From positions 607,280 through 671,279 of the forward strand of contig JAAOMT010000129.1 in NCBI GenBank assembly GCA_016748015.1: a DNA stretch of 64,000 nucleotides, given 5' to 3'. This document shows, piece by piece, positions 35,801 to 47,219 of the stretch. Each line of letters starts with the position of its first letter. The stretch's first letter is position 1. Under the pieces are notes generated by a model, which was given only the letters and a program-made list of their open reading frames with translations, was not told the origin of the DNA and ran no database searches. The DNA comes from Geosiphon pyriformis. Its lineage: Eukaryota; Glomeromycota; Glomeromycetes; Archaeosporales; Geosiphonaceae. A program made the translations under genes and the position numbers.

Positions 35801-38800
35801 CATAGTTTATTTTAAATATTGGTTTAATAAGTTTGATCAATCGAAAAATAAACAATCTTCAAAATTTTTTGGACTAGAATTGCTGATTGCCAAGATTATT
35901 AAAAAATTAAATTTAGATAATAAATCTGAGTATAATTGTTTTTTTAAGAAATAGTTAATAACTGATAGTAAAAAAACTTTTAAAATCAGAGTTTTGATTT
36001 AGAATAGCACAAATTTTGAAAATATTGCTATACAATTATCAATGATAAAAAAAATATAGAAAGTCTAAATATTATAAGTTAAGAATAGCTAAAAATACAG
36101 TCTTTTTGCAAAGTGGTTCTGAATTATTTGATGATTAGAAAAAAGTTGGTTTTGAAGCCAAATAAAGTAAAGCTTAAAGTTGATAAAATTATAGTGAATT
36201 AAACAAAAAAATAAAAAATGTTTCCAATATTGAATATTATATGATCTTGTCAATATATACTATTAAATTATGTAAAAAATAATGTTTTTATTAATATAAT
36301 AAATGAAATTAGCATACATAAGTTAGTTTTGATGATTAATGGCTTGCTAAATGACAAAGCTATTGGCTTATCTAATATATCAAATAAACTTTAAAAGCCT
36401 TATAATAATAAAATAATAAAATGTTTTTTGAGTTTGTAAAATTTTGTTTGACTTTTGATAAAATTTCAGTTCTTTAGAAGAAAACATGAGTCTTAATAAT
36501 TTCTAAATTTTACAATTAGAATGGCATCTTAATAAATATGTAATTTATTGTGTTAATTGAAACAACTAAAAAAATTCTGTCAAAGATTTTGTTAAACTAA
36601 ATTTTATTAGTTTGTATTAAATATAATGTTTTTTGGAATAACAATTTTTTGGTTTTAAAGGATATTGTAACTCAATTTCTTGTGTTTACTATTGGTTTAG
36701 TTGTAAAAAATGTCTTGAAAAAGAATCATAAAACATGCACAGGTTTATGATTCAATCAGATAACATTATTTAAAAGTTAGTTTAAGATATATTAAAATAT
36801 ATAGCAGATTTATTGAATTTTTTGATAACATATACAAAAATAAAATCAACAAGATAATAATATATTTTGATCTTTCAAATAGTTACAGAGTGCAAAATGG
36901 GCTGAATTAGAGCAAAGTGTTTTCACTATTTTTGTAAAAAATTTTTTATAATCTTCTGCTATATAAGATTAAAAAACAAAAATATTTATATAAATACAAA
37001 ATCAATATAAACTTTATGGTAAAAACAGGCAGAATAAAAATAAATGAAAATAAATTTTTCTTTTTTGTAACAGATGTATTTGTCAATAACATAATTTAAG
37101 TAAAAAATAATTAAGCTTTAACACAATATATTTTGGATATGATTAGTAAATTTTTTGAGATTAATAATATTTTTATTAATAATGACAAAACTGTGGCAAT
37201 TTTTATTAATTAAAATGTTGTAAATACTTCTTTGAACATCAATAACCAGCTAATATTTATAGCAAAATATAGTGAATTTTATAGATACTTAAGAATATTT
37301 TTGTCAATAGAAAATATACCTAAATTTAATTTTGTTAAAGCACATTCAGATATCAAGTTTTTTTCTAATCTGGTTTTCAGAAAAACATTATTAGATAAAC
37401 AATTTTTCTATCTGGTTTCAGTAGTCTTACAGTTTATTATTAGTTATTAAACACAGTTTAGTTTTATATTTAAAAATATGTGCCAAAAATAAGACTTTAT
37501 ATTAAAAAAAAAGTTTAAGTTTAAGACCAATTTGCCAAGAAATTTTTTTAATAAGACTTTGTATTATCTATCTCTTTATAAATTGAAGATTTTTGAACAT
37601 ATTTAGATAAAAAACAAGATTGCTTTATTGGTTATGTTTTCTAATATATCTAAAATTCTTAAACAATTGTTTAAGTATTATTTTTTGGATTTACAAGTTT
37701 TGGAATAAGCTTTAATGAATTTTTTATAATATCCTGTTAAGTTAAAAGTTAATTTTGTAAATAACTTTTTAATAAATGTTGTAAAAAATTTTTTGAATGA
37801 CAAAATTTCTATGGCCAATAGCTTGTTTAATGTTTTTTGTAATTTGTAATGCTTTTTAATATCAAAAATTTTAGGAGATTTCTTTTATTTTAATGTAATT
37901 CACTCTTTGAAGCACTTTGATATTGTTTTTAATAACAAATTGTTGAATAAATAAGAGTTGATTATAAGTTAAAAAACTTTTTATTAATAGAAAAGACTAA
38001 GTCCTAATTGTTTAGTACTATTGTAGTTTAAAAAGATTTTAATTTATATGAACAGTTGTTATATAAGATTTAGTAAAACTGTTTTTGCTTCTGGTTGCTC
38101 AAATTTTTTTTATTTATCTGTTTTCTTGAACATTTATAACTATTTATATAAATTGTGAACTGATATATTTAATGTTTACACAAATAGATTATTAAAACAA
38201 TTAAGTACTATAGAAATAGCTAATAGAATAGTAACTTATTTTTTTGATATTAAAATAAATATAAACATAAAAATATATAAGATGCTGTTTTTTATAATAT
38301 TAAAACTTTAAGCAATTGCTTTAATATTGGAATATATTCTTTTATAATGCTTAATAGTAATATATATAAATAGTTAGACAGCTTTAAATACATGTATTTT
38401 GGAACTTAAACTTCTTTTATCAGACTTTTAAAACAAATATTGGATGAAAAAACATTATATAGTTAATTTGATCAAGTTTAAAAATATTTCTGTTAAGTGA
38501 GTAAAGGTTAAAAGTCATTTAAAAAACATTAATAATAACAGGATTAATACTTTTGTATATAATACTACAATCTTTAGCTTTGTTCTTTCTGTTAGAATTT
38601 ATGAAAAGTTTATTATAACTGATAATTAAATTATATTAGAGAATATTTACTATTTTGTTTGGAATGTTTATAGAACAGTTTATAAAACTTAGTAAAAGAT
38701 TAATTTAAATATGAAAATTATAGATAAAACATTAATTAAAGCCATAAATTAGATTAGTACTGCAGTAGTTTAATATTTAGACTTCTATATGCTTTTAGAA

Positions 38801-39565
38801 TTTATAAACAAAGTTTTAGCAACTTTTGCACATATTTGATAAAAATAGTCTATAAAAAACTGCTAATTGTTATAAAAAAAAGACTTTATAATAAGAGTTA
38901 CTTGAAGATTTTATGTTTTATATGTGTAATTTTAAACTATCTGATTATGTTTTTACTTATTCAAAGAATATTATAATACATTTTAAAATTTTGTTAAGTC
39001 ATATTAATTTGTAAAAAAGTTTGGTGAATAGATGTTCTTCATTATCATTTTTAATTTTGTATATTTTTCTTTTAAAAATATCAAATATTAGAATTTATCA
39101 GATTTTATACAAGAGTTTTATCTTTAAAAAATAAATTAATAAAATAATTTTAGTCTTTAAAAATAGAAAAAAAACAGTATTAGTGATGATTAATTTTGCT
39201 TGTTGTTTGACTGAGAAACATTGGAATAAGTTGTAGTTATTTAAGACAAAATTTAAGATAAACATAAAAAAAAAGTGGTTTAGTTAATAATATAAAGATG
39301 GTTTTTACTGTTTTTTGTACTGTGTTTAATTGTCTGTCAGTTGGTATTGTTTATTTGCTATTAGTTTTTGGTTTATATAAGGCTTGTTTTTTTTTTTAAA
39401 TATTTGTAATAATATAAAAATATATATAAGTATATAATATTGTTTTAATTAGTTTAAGTAACTAGTTATATGTAAAAAATACATAAATCATATTTAATTA
39501 GATTTACTTGGTTTGTTTCTGTATACTAGGTAGTAATTGGACCATATTTATTAAAAATAAAAAAT
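32900..39565 (+). mobile_element. LINE copy 1, near full length, heavily decayed
   Basis: ORF1-like region about 32930-34900 (e.g. frames at 33213-33425 and 33483-33722). Apurinic-type endonuclease region about 34960-35640 (ETKLKEQTKS..., NRFQDVKIFVSGLN, SIYLLFSNK, ILGLYTG). Reverse-transcriptase region about 36300-37460, aligning with LINE copy 2 frame by frame (e.g. LNDKAIGLSNI against PDGKAAGLSGI; YSEFYRYLRIFLS against KGKAHRYLGIFLS). RNase H/C-terminal region runs to about 39300. The 3' tail (39400-39565) shares the blocks at 44260-44410. Nearly every difference from copy 2 replaces G/C with A/T, and stops are everywhere, so it cannot code. Confidence 0.8.
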
Positions 39566-40147
39566 AAAATTAATGTTTATTATTATTATTTTACAAATTA
39601 TATTAATTATTTAATTATTATTAAAACAATATTTAATTTTTATATTAATTAATACAAATAATTGAAATTTATTGTAATTGTTTTTGTAAAATTAATTTAA
39701 ATATTTAAAACCCAAATATTTTACTTGTAAATTAAAAGCTTTATTAACTTAAAAAATTATTTAAAAATTATTATAAATTAATATAATTAAATTAAATTTT
39801 GAATTAAAAATAATTTTTTAAAGTATAAATTATTAATCTAAAATTTTTATTATTATTAAAAACTGATTAAAAAAATAACACAAAATAATTATTAATTATT
39901 ATGCTTAAATTTAAAAAATAATATTATAAAAATTATATATATAATTATTAAATTTTAAAATTACAACAATAAAAATAAATTAAATTTAAAAAGTTTAAAT
40001 TAGATAAAAACTTATTATTAAAAAAAACATATTAAAAACTATAATTTTTTAAAAAAATTATTTTTTAAAGAAAAATTTTTTTTATCTTTATTATAGTTTT
40101 TAATATTCAATTTAATACTTTTATATTTTTTTTATTTAAATATAAAA
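39566..40147. other. AT-saturated block between LINE copies
   Basis: About 580 bp with very few G or C, no reading frame. Confidence 0.5.
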
Positions 40148-41585
40148 CTGTCTGCCTGATGGCAAGGCTGCTGGTTTGTCTGGTATTCTGAATGAGCTGT
40201 GAAAACATAGTGGTGAAGTGGCTTTGAGATGCTTGTTGGAGCTGTTAAATGTGTGTTTGGCTGTTGGTTTGGTGCCTGCTTTATGGAAAAGGATGTAGAT
40301 TTTGATGATTCCTAAGCCTTATGATTAGAATGGAGTTCTTACAAACACTCACCCCATTGCTTTAATTGAAACTGCCAAGAAGATCTTTTCTAAAATTCTG
40401 TTTGATTGTATTTTGGTGGCTTGTAGCAAGTTTAATGTGCTTCAAGGTGACAATTTTTCGGTGTTAAAGAGTATATCTACACAATTTCTAATGTTTGCTG
40501 TCGAGTCAGTAGTTAAAGATGCTCTTGAAAAAAATAGAGAAGTGTGGTTGGTTCTGCAGAACATGTAAAAAGCCTATGATTTAGTAAGATGGCATTATTT
40601 AAGGACTAGCTTGTGGCATATCAAGATGTGTAATAGATTCATTAGGTTTTTTGGCAGTATTCACAAGGACAGAGTTAATAGAGTAATAACTGATTTTGGT
40701 TTGTTTGGTAGTTATAGAGTTCATGATGGACTGGATCAGAGTGAAGTCTTTTCGCCACTTCTGTGGAAGATCTTTTATGACCCTCTTTTGTGTGAAGTCA
40801 AGAGACACGAACAATTATGTGGGTATCGAATTAACACTAGATTTGTTTTGAAAACTGAAAGAATTAAGAGTGGTAGAAATTTCATCTCGTATTTTTCAGC
40901 TAGTGCTTTTGTTGATGATACAATCTGAATTGGGAATTGTCAGGCCTCTACTCAGTATGCTTTGAACATTGCCAGTGAGTTTTTTGAGGTTAATGATATT
41001 TTTATCAATAGTGAGAAGACAGTAGCTATTCCCATTAATCAGGGTGTTAAAGTTGCTTCATTAAGTATTTGTGAGCAGTCTATTTTGATTGCTAAGAAGG
41101 GCAAAGCACATCGCTATCTGGGTATCTTTTTGTCTACTGAGGGGTTGTCCAAACCAAGTATTGCCAAAGCTTATGCTGATGTTTGTTTCTTTGTTAACGT
41201 TGTGTTTAGAAAGACTATTACAGATAAGCAGTTCTTGTATTTGGTTTCGGCTGTTTTGCAGCCTATTGTCAGCTATCGTATTCAGTTTAGCTTTGTTCCT
41301 TTTAATGTTTGTTGAAAATGAGATATATTGGTTAGAAAGGGTCTTAGATCTAAAGCTTGTCTTCTCTATGACTTTTCTGATGCCGCTTTGCATCATCCTT
41401 CATTGTATGACCTGAAACTTTTTGAGCAGGTGCAGTTTGAAGGGAAAGTGGCTGCTCTGATAATGTTCTTTAATGCTTCTGGTATTCTTGGGCATTTGTT
41501 TAGTCATAGATTTTTGGATTTGCAAGTTCTGGGTTGGGCCCTTCTGGACCCTTTGTAGTTTCCTGTCAGGTTACATGTTAGTCTG
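40148..41585 (+). pseudogene. LINE reverse transcriptase (copy 2)
   Basis: Conceptual frame reads PDGKAAGLSGILNEL, then IPKPYD, NTHPIAL, the strand with KAYDLVRWHYL, GLDQSEVFSPLLWKIFYDPLL, the polymerase box AFVDDT (40908-40919, both Asp kept), HRYLGIFLS and a thumb region to about 41560. Stops are few and sit where Trp, Gln or Lys is expected (for example after NEL, MIPKPYD and DDTI). Several are explained by single G-to-A or C-to-T changes (Trp TGG to TAG or TGA, Gln CAG to TAG). Not functional. Confidence 0.85.
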
Positions 41586-42557
41586 GTGTTACCAGTAGAA
41601 TTTTAACTATTAATTAGCAGAAAAATTACCCTTATAATTCCTATAATTAATTAGTATGTTAATATCATTTCAAATTATCATTTATTATTTAATCAATTAT
41701 CACATATTATGATTCAATTAAATAATCTAATTAGTATAACAGAAAGTAAGATGATCAAATTACACAATATTTTGAACTTTGTAACATTCTAAAATTTGCC
41801 GAAATTTACAGAAATTTGCCAAAATTATGAATAGTTCACCCAAACTAATCAATAGTTCAGCGAAATAACTTGTAGTTCATCAAAATATATCTTTAGTTTG
41901 CCAAAAGTTGAGCAAAGAGAAAAAGTGCAAGTTCATAGACTAGTATTACAACAAGTTGTATAAAAGAAGAGCTTTTTTCTTCAAAAAAATGTATCTTACT
42001 TTAGATTTATCACTTAAAACCATTTTTACACACACAAAGAGAAATAAATATCAAATAATTTGAAAAACCAAATTCTTTAATTATTGCACTTGGAAAATTT
42101 CCAAAACCCAACTAACATTTTGAAATTGATTAGCTACCAATTTCAGTAAACTGTTAGTGACTCCAGGCCTGGATAGAAAACGTTTCCCTTGACAAAATTC
42201 TATTTTTTTTATATTTTTATATTTTTTTTTTCTTTTCTTATTACAATCATTAGAGTAGCCTACAGACAAGATTCCTGTAAAAGAGTTGACTTTTACAGCA
42301 AAGTAACTACACATTTTTAGTGAGCTTCCAGATGAGCAATTCTTGGAAAAGAGTTGACATTTACTACAACATAACTACATAAAGTAACTGGCAAGGAATT
42401 GGTCATTCCACTTATAAGCCCAGCAGTTCAAATTATAGAAGATAATTTGAAGATAAATTCAGTTACTGGAGATCCAACTACTTCCTGAAAACGTGAATTC
42501 ACAGCAAATCAACATTAACAACATTCAAGAAAAGAGACCAAAAACCTCTGGTAACAC
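41586..42557. mobile_element. 972-bp inverted-repeat insertion in LINE copy 2 (MITE-like)
   Basis: Starts GTGTTACCAG (41586-41595) and ends CTGGTAACAC (42548-42557), perfect 10-bp inverted ends. The LINE frame stops at the left end (RLHVSLV) and resumes exactly at the right end (NNFLAGLIK), as copies 1 and 3 show it should. Right flank is TA, left flank TG, compatible with a TA target duplication with one change. No transposase frame inside. Two imperfect direct repeats (GAGTTGAC...AAGTAACTACA) at about 42282 and 42350. Confidence 0.75.
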
Positions 42558-42559
42558 TA

Positions 42560-44260
42560 GTGAACAATTTTCTGGCTGGGTTGATTAAGATCTTTTTGGA
42601 CAATGAGCTGTCTTTGGCAAACAATTTTCCCACTGCTTTTTATAATCCTAGCCATTTTTCTTTGTCTTCTATTCTTGGAAAGTCTCTATATTTTGATTCA
42701 GTCAAATCTTTCAAACATTTTGGTGTTGCTTTTGGTGATTAACTTTTTAATAAGAAAGATGGCTTGTTGGATTGAAGAACTTTTTACCATTGGAAGAGAT
42801 TGGATCCATGTGGTTCTGTGTCTCATTGGTTTGTGGTTGCATTTAAGTTTTTTCTGAGTAAGGGGTTCTCATCATTTGGCACTACTGGTTTTGTAGAGCT
42901 ATGTGGGCTGAATGTATTGAAGTTTAGTGAGTTTTTTGCTATAAAAGATGGATTGCATAATGTTTGGTCAGACTTTTTTGAAGTTTATACAGATAAGTCC
43001 TTGAAGAATGCTGGCTCTGCTGAGGTTGCTAGTGGTGCTACTGCATACTTTCTGGCCTTGGATCTGAGCATTGGTGTTGTGGTTTGGGGCTTTTTGTCTT
43101 CTATTATGGCTGAATTACAGGCTGTTGCTTTGTCTTTGAAATATGTCCCTTCTTTTAGTACTGTGGTGTTATATCTTAACAGTCAAGCTGCCATTAACGC
43201 ATGTATATCTGAAATGTCTTTTGTCACTCCTAATTTTCATAATCAATGCTGGCTTGAAAGACGTTATATTTTTAATTTGGTTAGGGATAAGGATCTTAAT
43301 ATGAGTTGGGCTAAGATTAAAGGCCATTCTGGGATTTCTGGTAATGTAAGAGCCAACTTGGCTGCTGGGGCTGCTTCTGGGTCTCCCTCTTTACTGTTGG
43401 CCAATATGTGTGAACATTTTCTGGTTGCTAAGAATACTGCTGTTTCTGATAATGCCCGTCATTTTGTCTAGAATATTTTTCGGTCTGTTTATCATGCTCG
43501 TTGGGAAGCTGGCCCTGGCTGCAATGTGGTTTCAGATGCAATGGTTGGTTGTATGGACTGGGTTGCTACTGCAAGAGTGTGGCATCCTGATTCTCATATG
43601 TTTGTTGGTTTCACTAGTTCCAAGTTTTTGACACTTCACTCTTATATAATGAAAGCTATACACAGAAGATTGCCAGTGGTGATCAGAAAAAAGCTGTATA
43701 ATAGATATTACCCTAATGTGCTGTGTCTACTGTGTAGTGGTATGGAGTTTTCTGACCATGTTTTTACTTGTGTTCATGAGTCTGACATTCACAATGAGAT
43801 TTTGGCTGAGGCTTCTGCTCATTGGTCTGCTTTGGTTGGTGTTTTTGATTGTTCTTTATCTGCTGTGTTGTGGATACTATTTCAATGTTCTATCAATGTC
43901 AGATTGTATGCTTTGGTCTACAAGGGGTTTGTGTTGAATAAATAGGATAAGGAGGCTTGTTGTGTTTTTGATGACCAAAAATTGGCTGTTGCTCGGATTG
44001 TTGATTTCGTAAGGTTTATCATGGAGTTGCATTATGCTAGAGTATGGTTGGTGAGATCTAGCCACTGGGTGGTAATAGAGAAGGCTGATTTGGTTTAGGA
44101 TAGTGGTGTTATGTCTGGACTTTCTCGTGGTGTGTCTTATTTGTTTTCTGATGGTGTTGTTAAGTTGCTTGGTATGGCTGAGTCTTTTGCTGTTAGCTTT
44201 GGTTATCAGAAGCCATGTAGTTTCTTTTCTGGTCTGAAAAGTAGTATATAAGTTATTATA
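42560..44260 (+). pseudogene. LINE RNase H and C-terminal region (copy 2)
   Basis: Reads on from the reverse transcriptase: NNFLAGLIKIFLDNELSLANNF, then an RNase H domain (VYTDKSLKNAGSAEV with the first Asp at 42992, MAELQAVALSLKY with Glu at 43112, YLNSQAAINA, KGHSGISGNVRAN). Two metal-binding Asp positions read Asn (43178 and 43355). A C-terminal Cys/His segment follows (YPNVLCLLCSGMEFSDHVFTCVHE, about 43710-43780). Few stops overall. Confidence 0.8.
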
Positions 44261-44410
44261 AATGTATAGTGTTGTCTTGACTGGTCTGAGTGACTAGCCA
44301 TGTGTAGTAAGTGCATAAGTCACGTTTAGTTTGGGTTTCTTAGTTTGGCTCTATGTACTAGATAGTGATTGGGCTTTGCTCGTTAAATTCTTTAATAAAA
44401 ATAAAAAAAT

Positions 44411-45335
44411 AAAACTGTTATTAAGTTTAATAGTATTATAAATTTTAATAAAAATACTAAAAAATTTGAATTCTGGTTTTGTTAATAAATTTTTTTTACA
44501 TGAAAAAAATAAAAAAAGAGTTTTTTTTTAAAGCTTAATAATAATAATAATACTGGCTTATTTTTTTATTTAATGATTATTTTAAAAAATAATTTAAAAA
44601 TATTAATAATAATAATATAATAAAAATAGAAAATTTTAACATAAACAAATAATACTTAATAAAAAAAACTGTTTTTAATAATAATATAAATTTAAATTAT
44701 ATAAATATTATTTTAAAAACATTTAAAGTTAAAATTCATATAATAATCATAAAATTTTTAGACAAAATTAATTTTAATGCTAATAATAAAAATTTTAATA
44801 ATTTTTTTTACTTTTTAAATCAAAATAAATATGTTTATTAGAAAATTTTTTATCTTAAATATTAATTTTTTATTTATTAATAACAATTTTTCTTAAAATA
44901 AATTAAAAATTATTAAAAAATTATTCTTAAATTTAAATAAGTTTAAAAAACATTTATTTTTTAAAATTTAATAAAATTATTTATTTAATTTTATATTTAA
45001 ATTAACAATAATAAAAGTTATAAACATAATAAACAATAATAATATAAAAATAAATACTAATTTTAAGATTTTAATAAATAATTATACAAATTAAATTATA
45101 ATATTTAAAAAAATTTTGTAAGAATATTTATAAAAACTGTATATACTATATTATTTAAGTTTAATAATATTAAATTAATCAAAATATAATAAATAAAACT
45201 GTAAAAAAAAATTATTAATTATATTTAATAATCAAAATTAAACTGATTTTTTTGCTTTTAAATAATTTATTTCAATTAGAAAAATATAATTTATATAATT
45301 AAAACTAATATTAACAAATTTTTTAAAAAATTAAA
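44411..45335. other. AT-saturated block
   Basis: About 925 bp of nearly pure A/T between two LINE 3' ends that face each other. No gene. Confidence 0.5.
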
Positions 45336-46295
45336 AAATTTTTTTTTTATATTTAATAAATACAACTCAACTATTATCTAGTATACAGAAACAAACTAAG
45401 TAAATTTAACCAAATATGACTTATATATTTACTACATATAACTAGTTACTCAAATCAATTAAAACAATACTATATATTTATATATACTCTTATATTATCA
45501 CAAATACTTAAAAAAAATAATAAATTTTATACAAATCAATATTTATAGCAAAAGACTCAACAATATTAAACAAATAAATAATTTTTGCCAACAGACAACT
45601 AAACATATTACAAAAAAAACAAAAGTTATTTCTATATTACTGATTAGATTATTTTTTTTTATATTTATTTTGAATTTTGTCTTTAACAACCACAGTTTAT
45701 TCTGATGCTTTTCAATTAAATGTTGAGAAAAATTGATCACTATCAATACAGTTTTTTTTTTGTTATTAAAAATTAAAATTGCTTTATCTGTTTAATTCTT
45801 AAAAACAAAATTTTTGCTTAAAACTACATAAATACCAATATTTAACATATCAAAAAAAAATATATATATATAATATCCTATTATTAAAAACTTTTATAAA
45901 TTATTATAATTTAGCAAGATCTCAAAACATGTTTCTGCTTTCTTTAAGTAAGTAAATACATAATTAGGTAATTCAATATTACTATATATTAAATACAAAA
46001 TTCTAAAGTAATCTTTATTATAAAGTTTTTTTCTAACAACAATAAACAGTTTTCTGTAGACTGCTTTTATCAAATATATATAAAAAATGACCAAAGTCTT
46101 GCTTATGAATTCTAAGAACATATGCAAGTCTGAATGCCAAACTTTAGCAGTACTAGTCCAATTAATATTACTAATTATTTCCTTATTTATAATCTTAATA
46201 TCTGAACTAATTTTCTATTAAGCATAATAAACAGTCTAATAAATATCTCAAATAAAATGGCAGATATTTTCAAATACTATTTAACCATTAACCAC
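45336..46295 (-). mobile_element. LINE copy 3, 3' part
   Basis: On the minus strand it carries the 3' tail and the end of the C-terminal region (frame 46127-45894 reads KLYNKDYFRILYLIYSNIELPNYVFTYLKKAE, matching the Cys/His segment of copy 2). It stops at 46295 against the gypsy 5' LTR. The missing remainder resumes on the far side of that element at 57106. Confidence 0.8.
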
Positions 46296-47156
46296 TGTTA
46301 CTTATAGAACATAAGAAGTATATTAGCATATAAATTAGCCAATTAGAAGTAGCCATAGTAAAAATGTGGAATTCCAGGATTCTTCTCCAAAAAAATTGCA
46401 AGATTCCAAGAATTTCAGAATTTTTGTACAAAAGAATTGCAGGATTCCAGAATTCCAAGATTCTATTAAAAAGAAATTGTAAGATTCTAAGAATTCCAGA
46501 ATTCTTAGTGTAAAAAATTGAGGAATTGAGGAATCTCAATTATGTATATATAGTAGTAGTGCTAGAAGTAAAAAAAGCAGAATTTTTTAGTTAAAGACCT
46601 TTCAGTTTAGATTTAATCTAAGCAATCTTCTATTTACAAATATTAATAAATAATTATTTTTTATCTCCAATCTATTCTCTACTATCAACACTTCATGTTG
46701 ATAGTAATTGATACTTAACCACACTGGAACAATAGCTCTTGATCACAGCTATTGACAGAATACTAATTTGCAATTGCTTTTGTTTATTTTCTGTTATTTT
46801 CTTTTATTTCTTTTGTATTTCTTTTTGTTGACTAATTGATTAAAGATTAAAGTGCTGAGTTTATAGATGTTATAAGGACTAATAAAAAACCTGTGAAACA
46901 AAAGTAGAACACTCATAGATTTAAGAATAGCTTACTAGGAGAATTACTGGCCACCACACTGAGAAAAAAATTCGATGGAATTGCAATTCCAGGAAGCTAC
47001 TAAAACAATTATTAAATTTTTGTCTATTATACAAAGGACTCCACAACAAAACCTTCAGATTAACCTAACTTTCCAAAACCAATAGCAAAATATCAATCAA
47101 GCACCAAGTTACAGGTTTGTTATTTGACTTAAGACCCCAAATAATTATTTGTAACA
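46296..47156 (+). repeat. 5' LTR of gypsy element 1 (family A)
   Basis: 861 bp, TGTTAC...GTAACA ends. Contains an array of GAATTCC-like motifs (about 46366-46512), a TATA box (TATATATAG, about 46543-46551) and T-rich stretch. Closely similar to 56262-57105. Confidence 0.92.
46538..46552 (+). promoter_or_regulatory. LTR TATA box
   Basis: TATGTATATATAG follows TCTCAATTA. The same block recurs at about 56490 and 60852, so it is the likely core promoter of these elements. Confidence 0.6.
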
Positions 47157-47157
47157 T

Positions 47158-47202
47158 TTGGTGCTCTCTGTAAAGTATAATCTTACAGAGAACTGGCACC
47201 AA
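47158..47202 (+). promoter_or_regulatory. Primer-binding-site stem-loop of element 1
   Basis: Starts one base after the LTR. TTGGTGC (47158-47164) pairs with GCACCAA (47196-47202), and CTCTGTAA (47166-47173) pairs with TTACAGAG (47183-47190), leaving a 9-base loop. The left arm, TGGTGC..., is where a tRNA primer should bind; the right arm imitates a tRNA 3' end ending in ACCA. Confidence 0.6.
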
Positions 47203-47219
47203 CAACAAATCATTCAAAA

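Larger units (their letters stand above)
40148..44410 (+). mobile_element. LINE copy 2, 5'-truncated, interrupted
   Basis: Begins abruptly inside the reverse transcriptase (PDGKAAGLSG) and ends in a TAATAAAAATAAAAAAATAAAA tail, the usual form of a 5'-truncated LINE copy. It is split at 41585/42558 by a 972-bp insertion. It is far better preserved than copies 1 and 3, and thus probably the youngest of the three. Confidence 0.85.
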
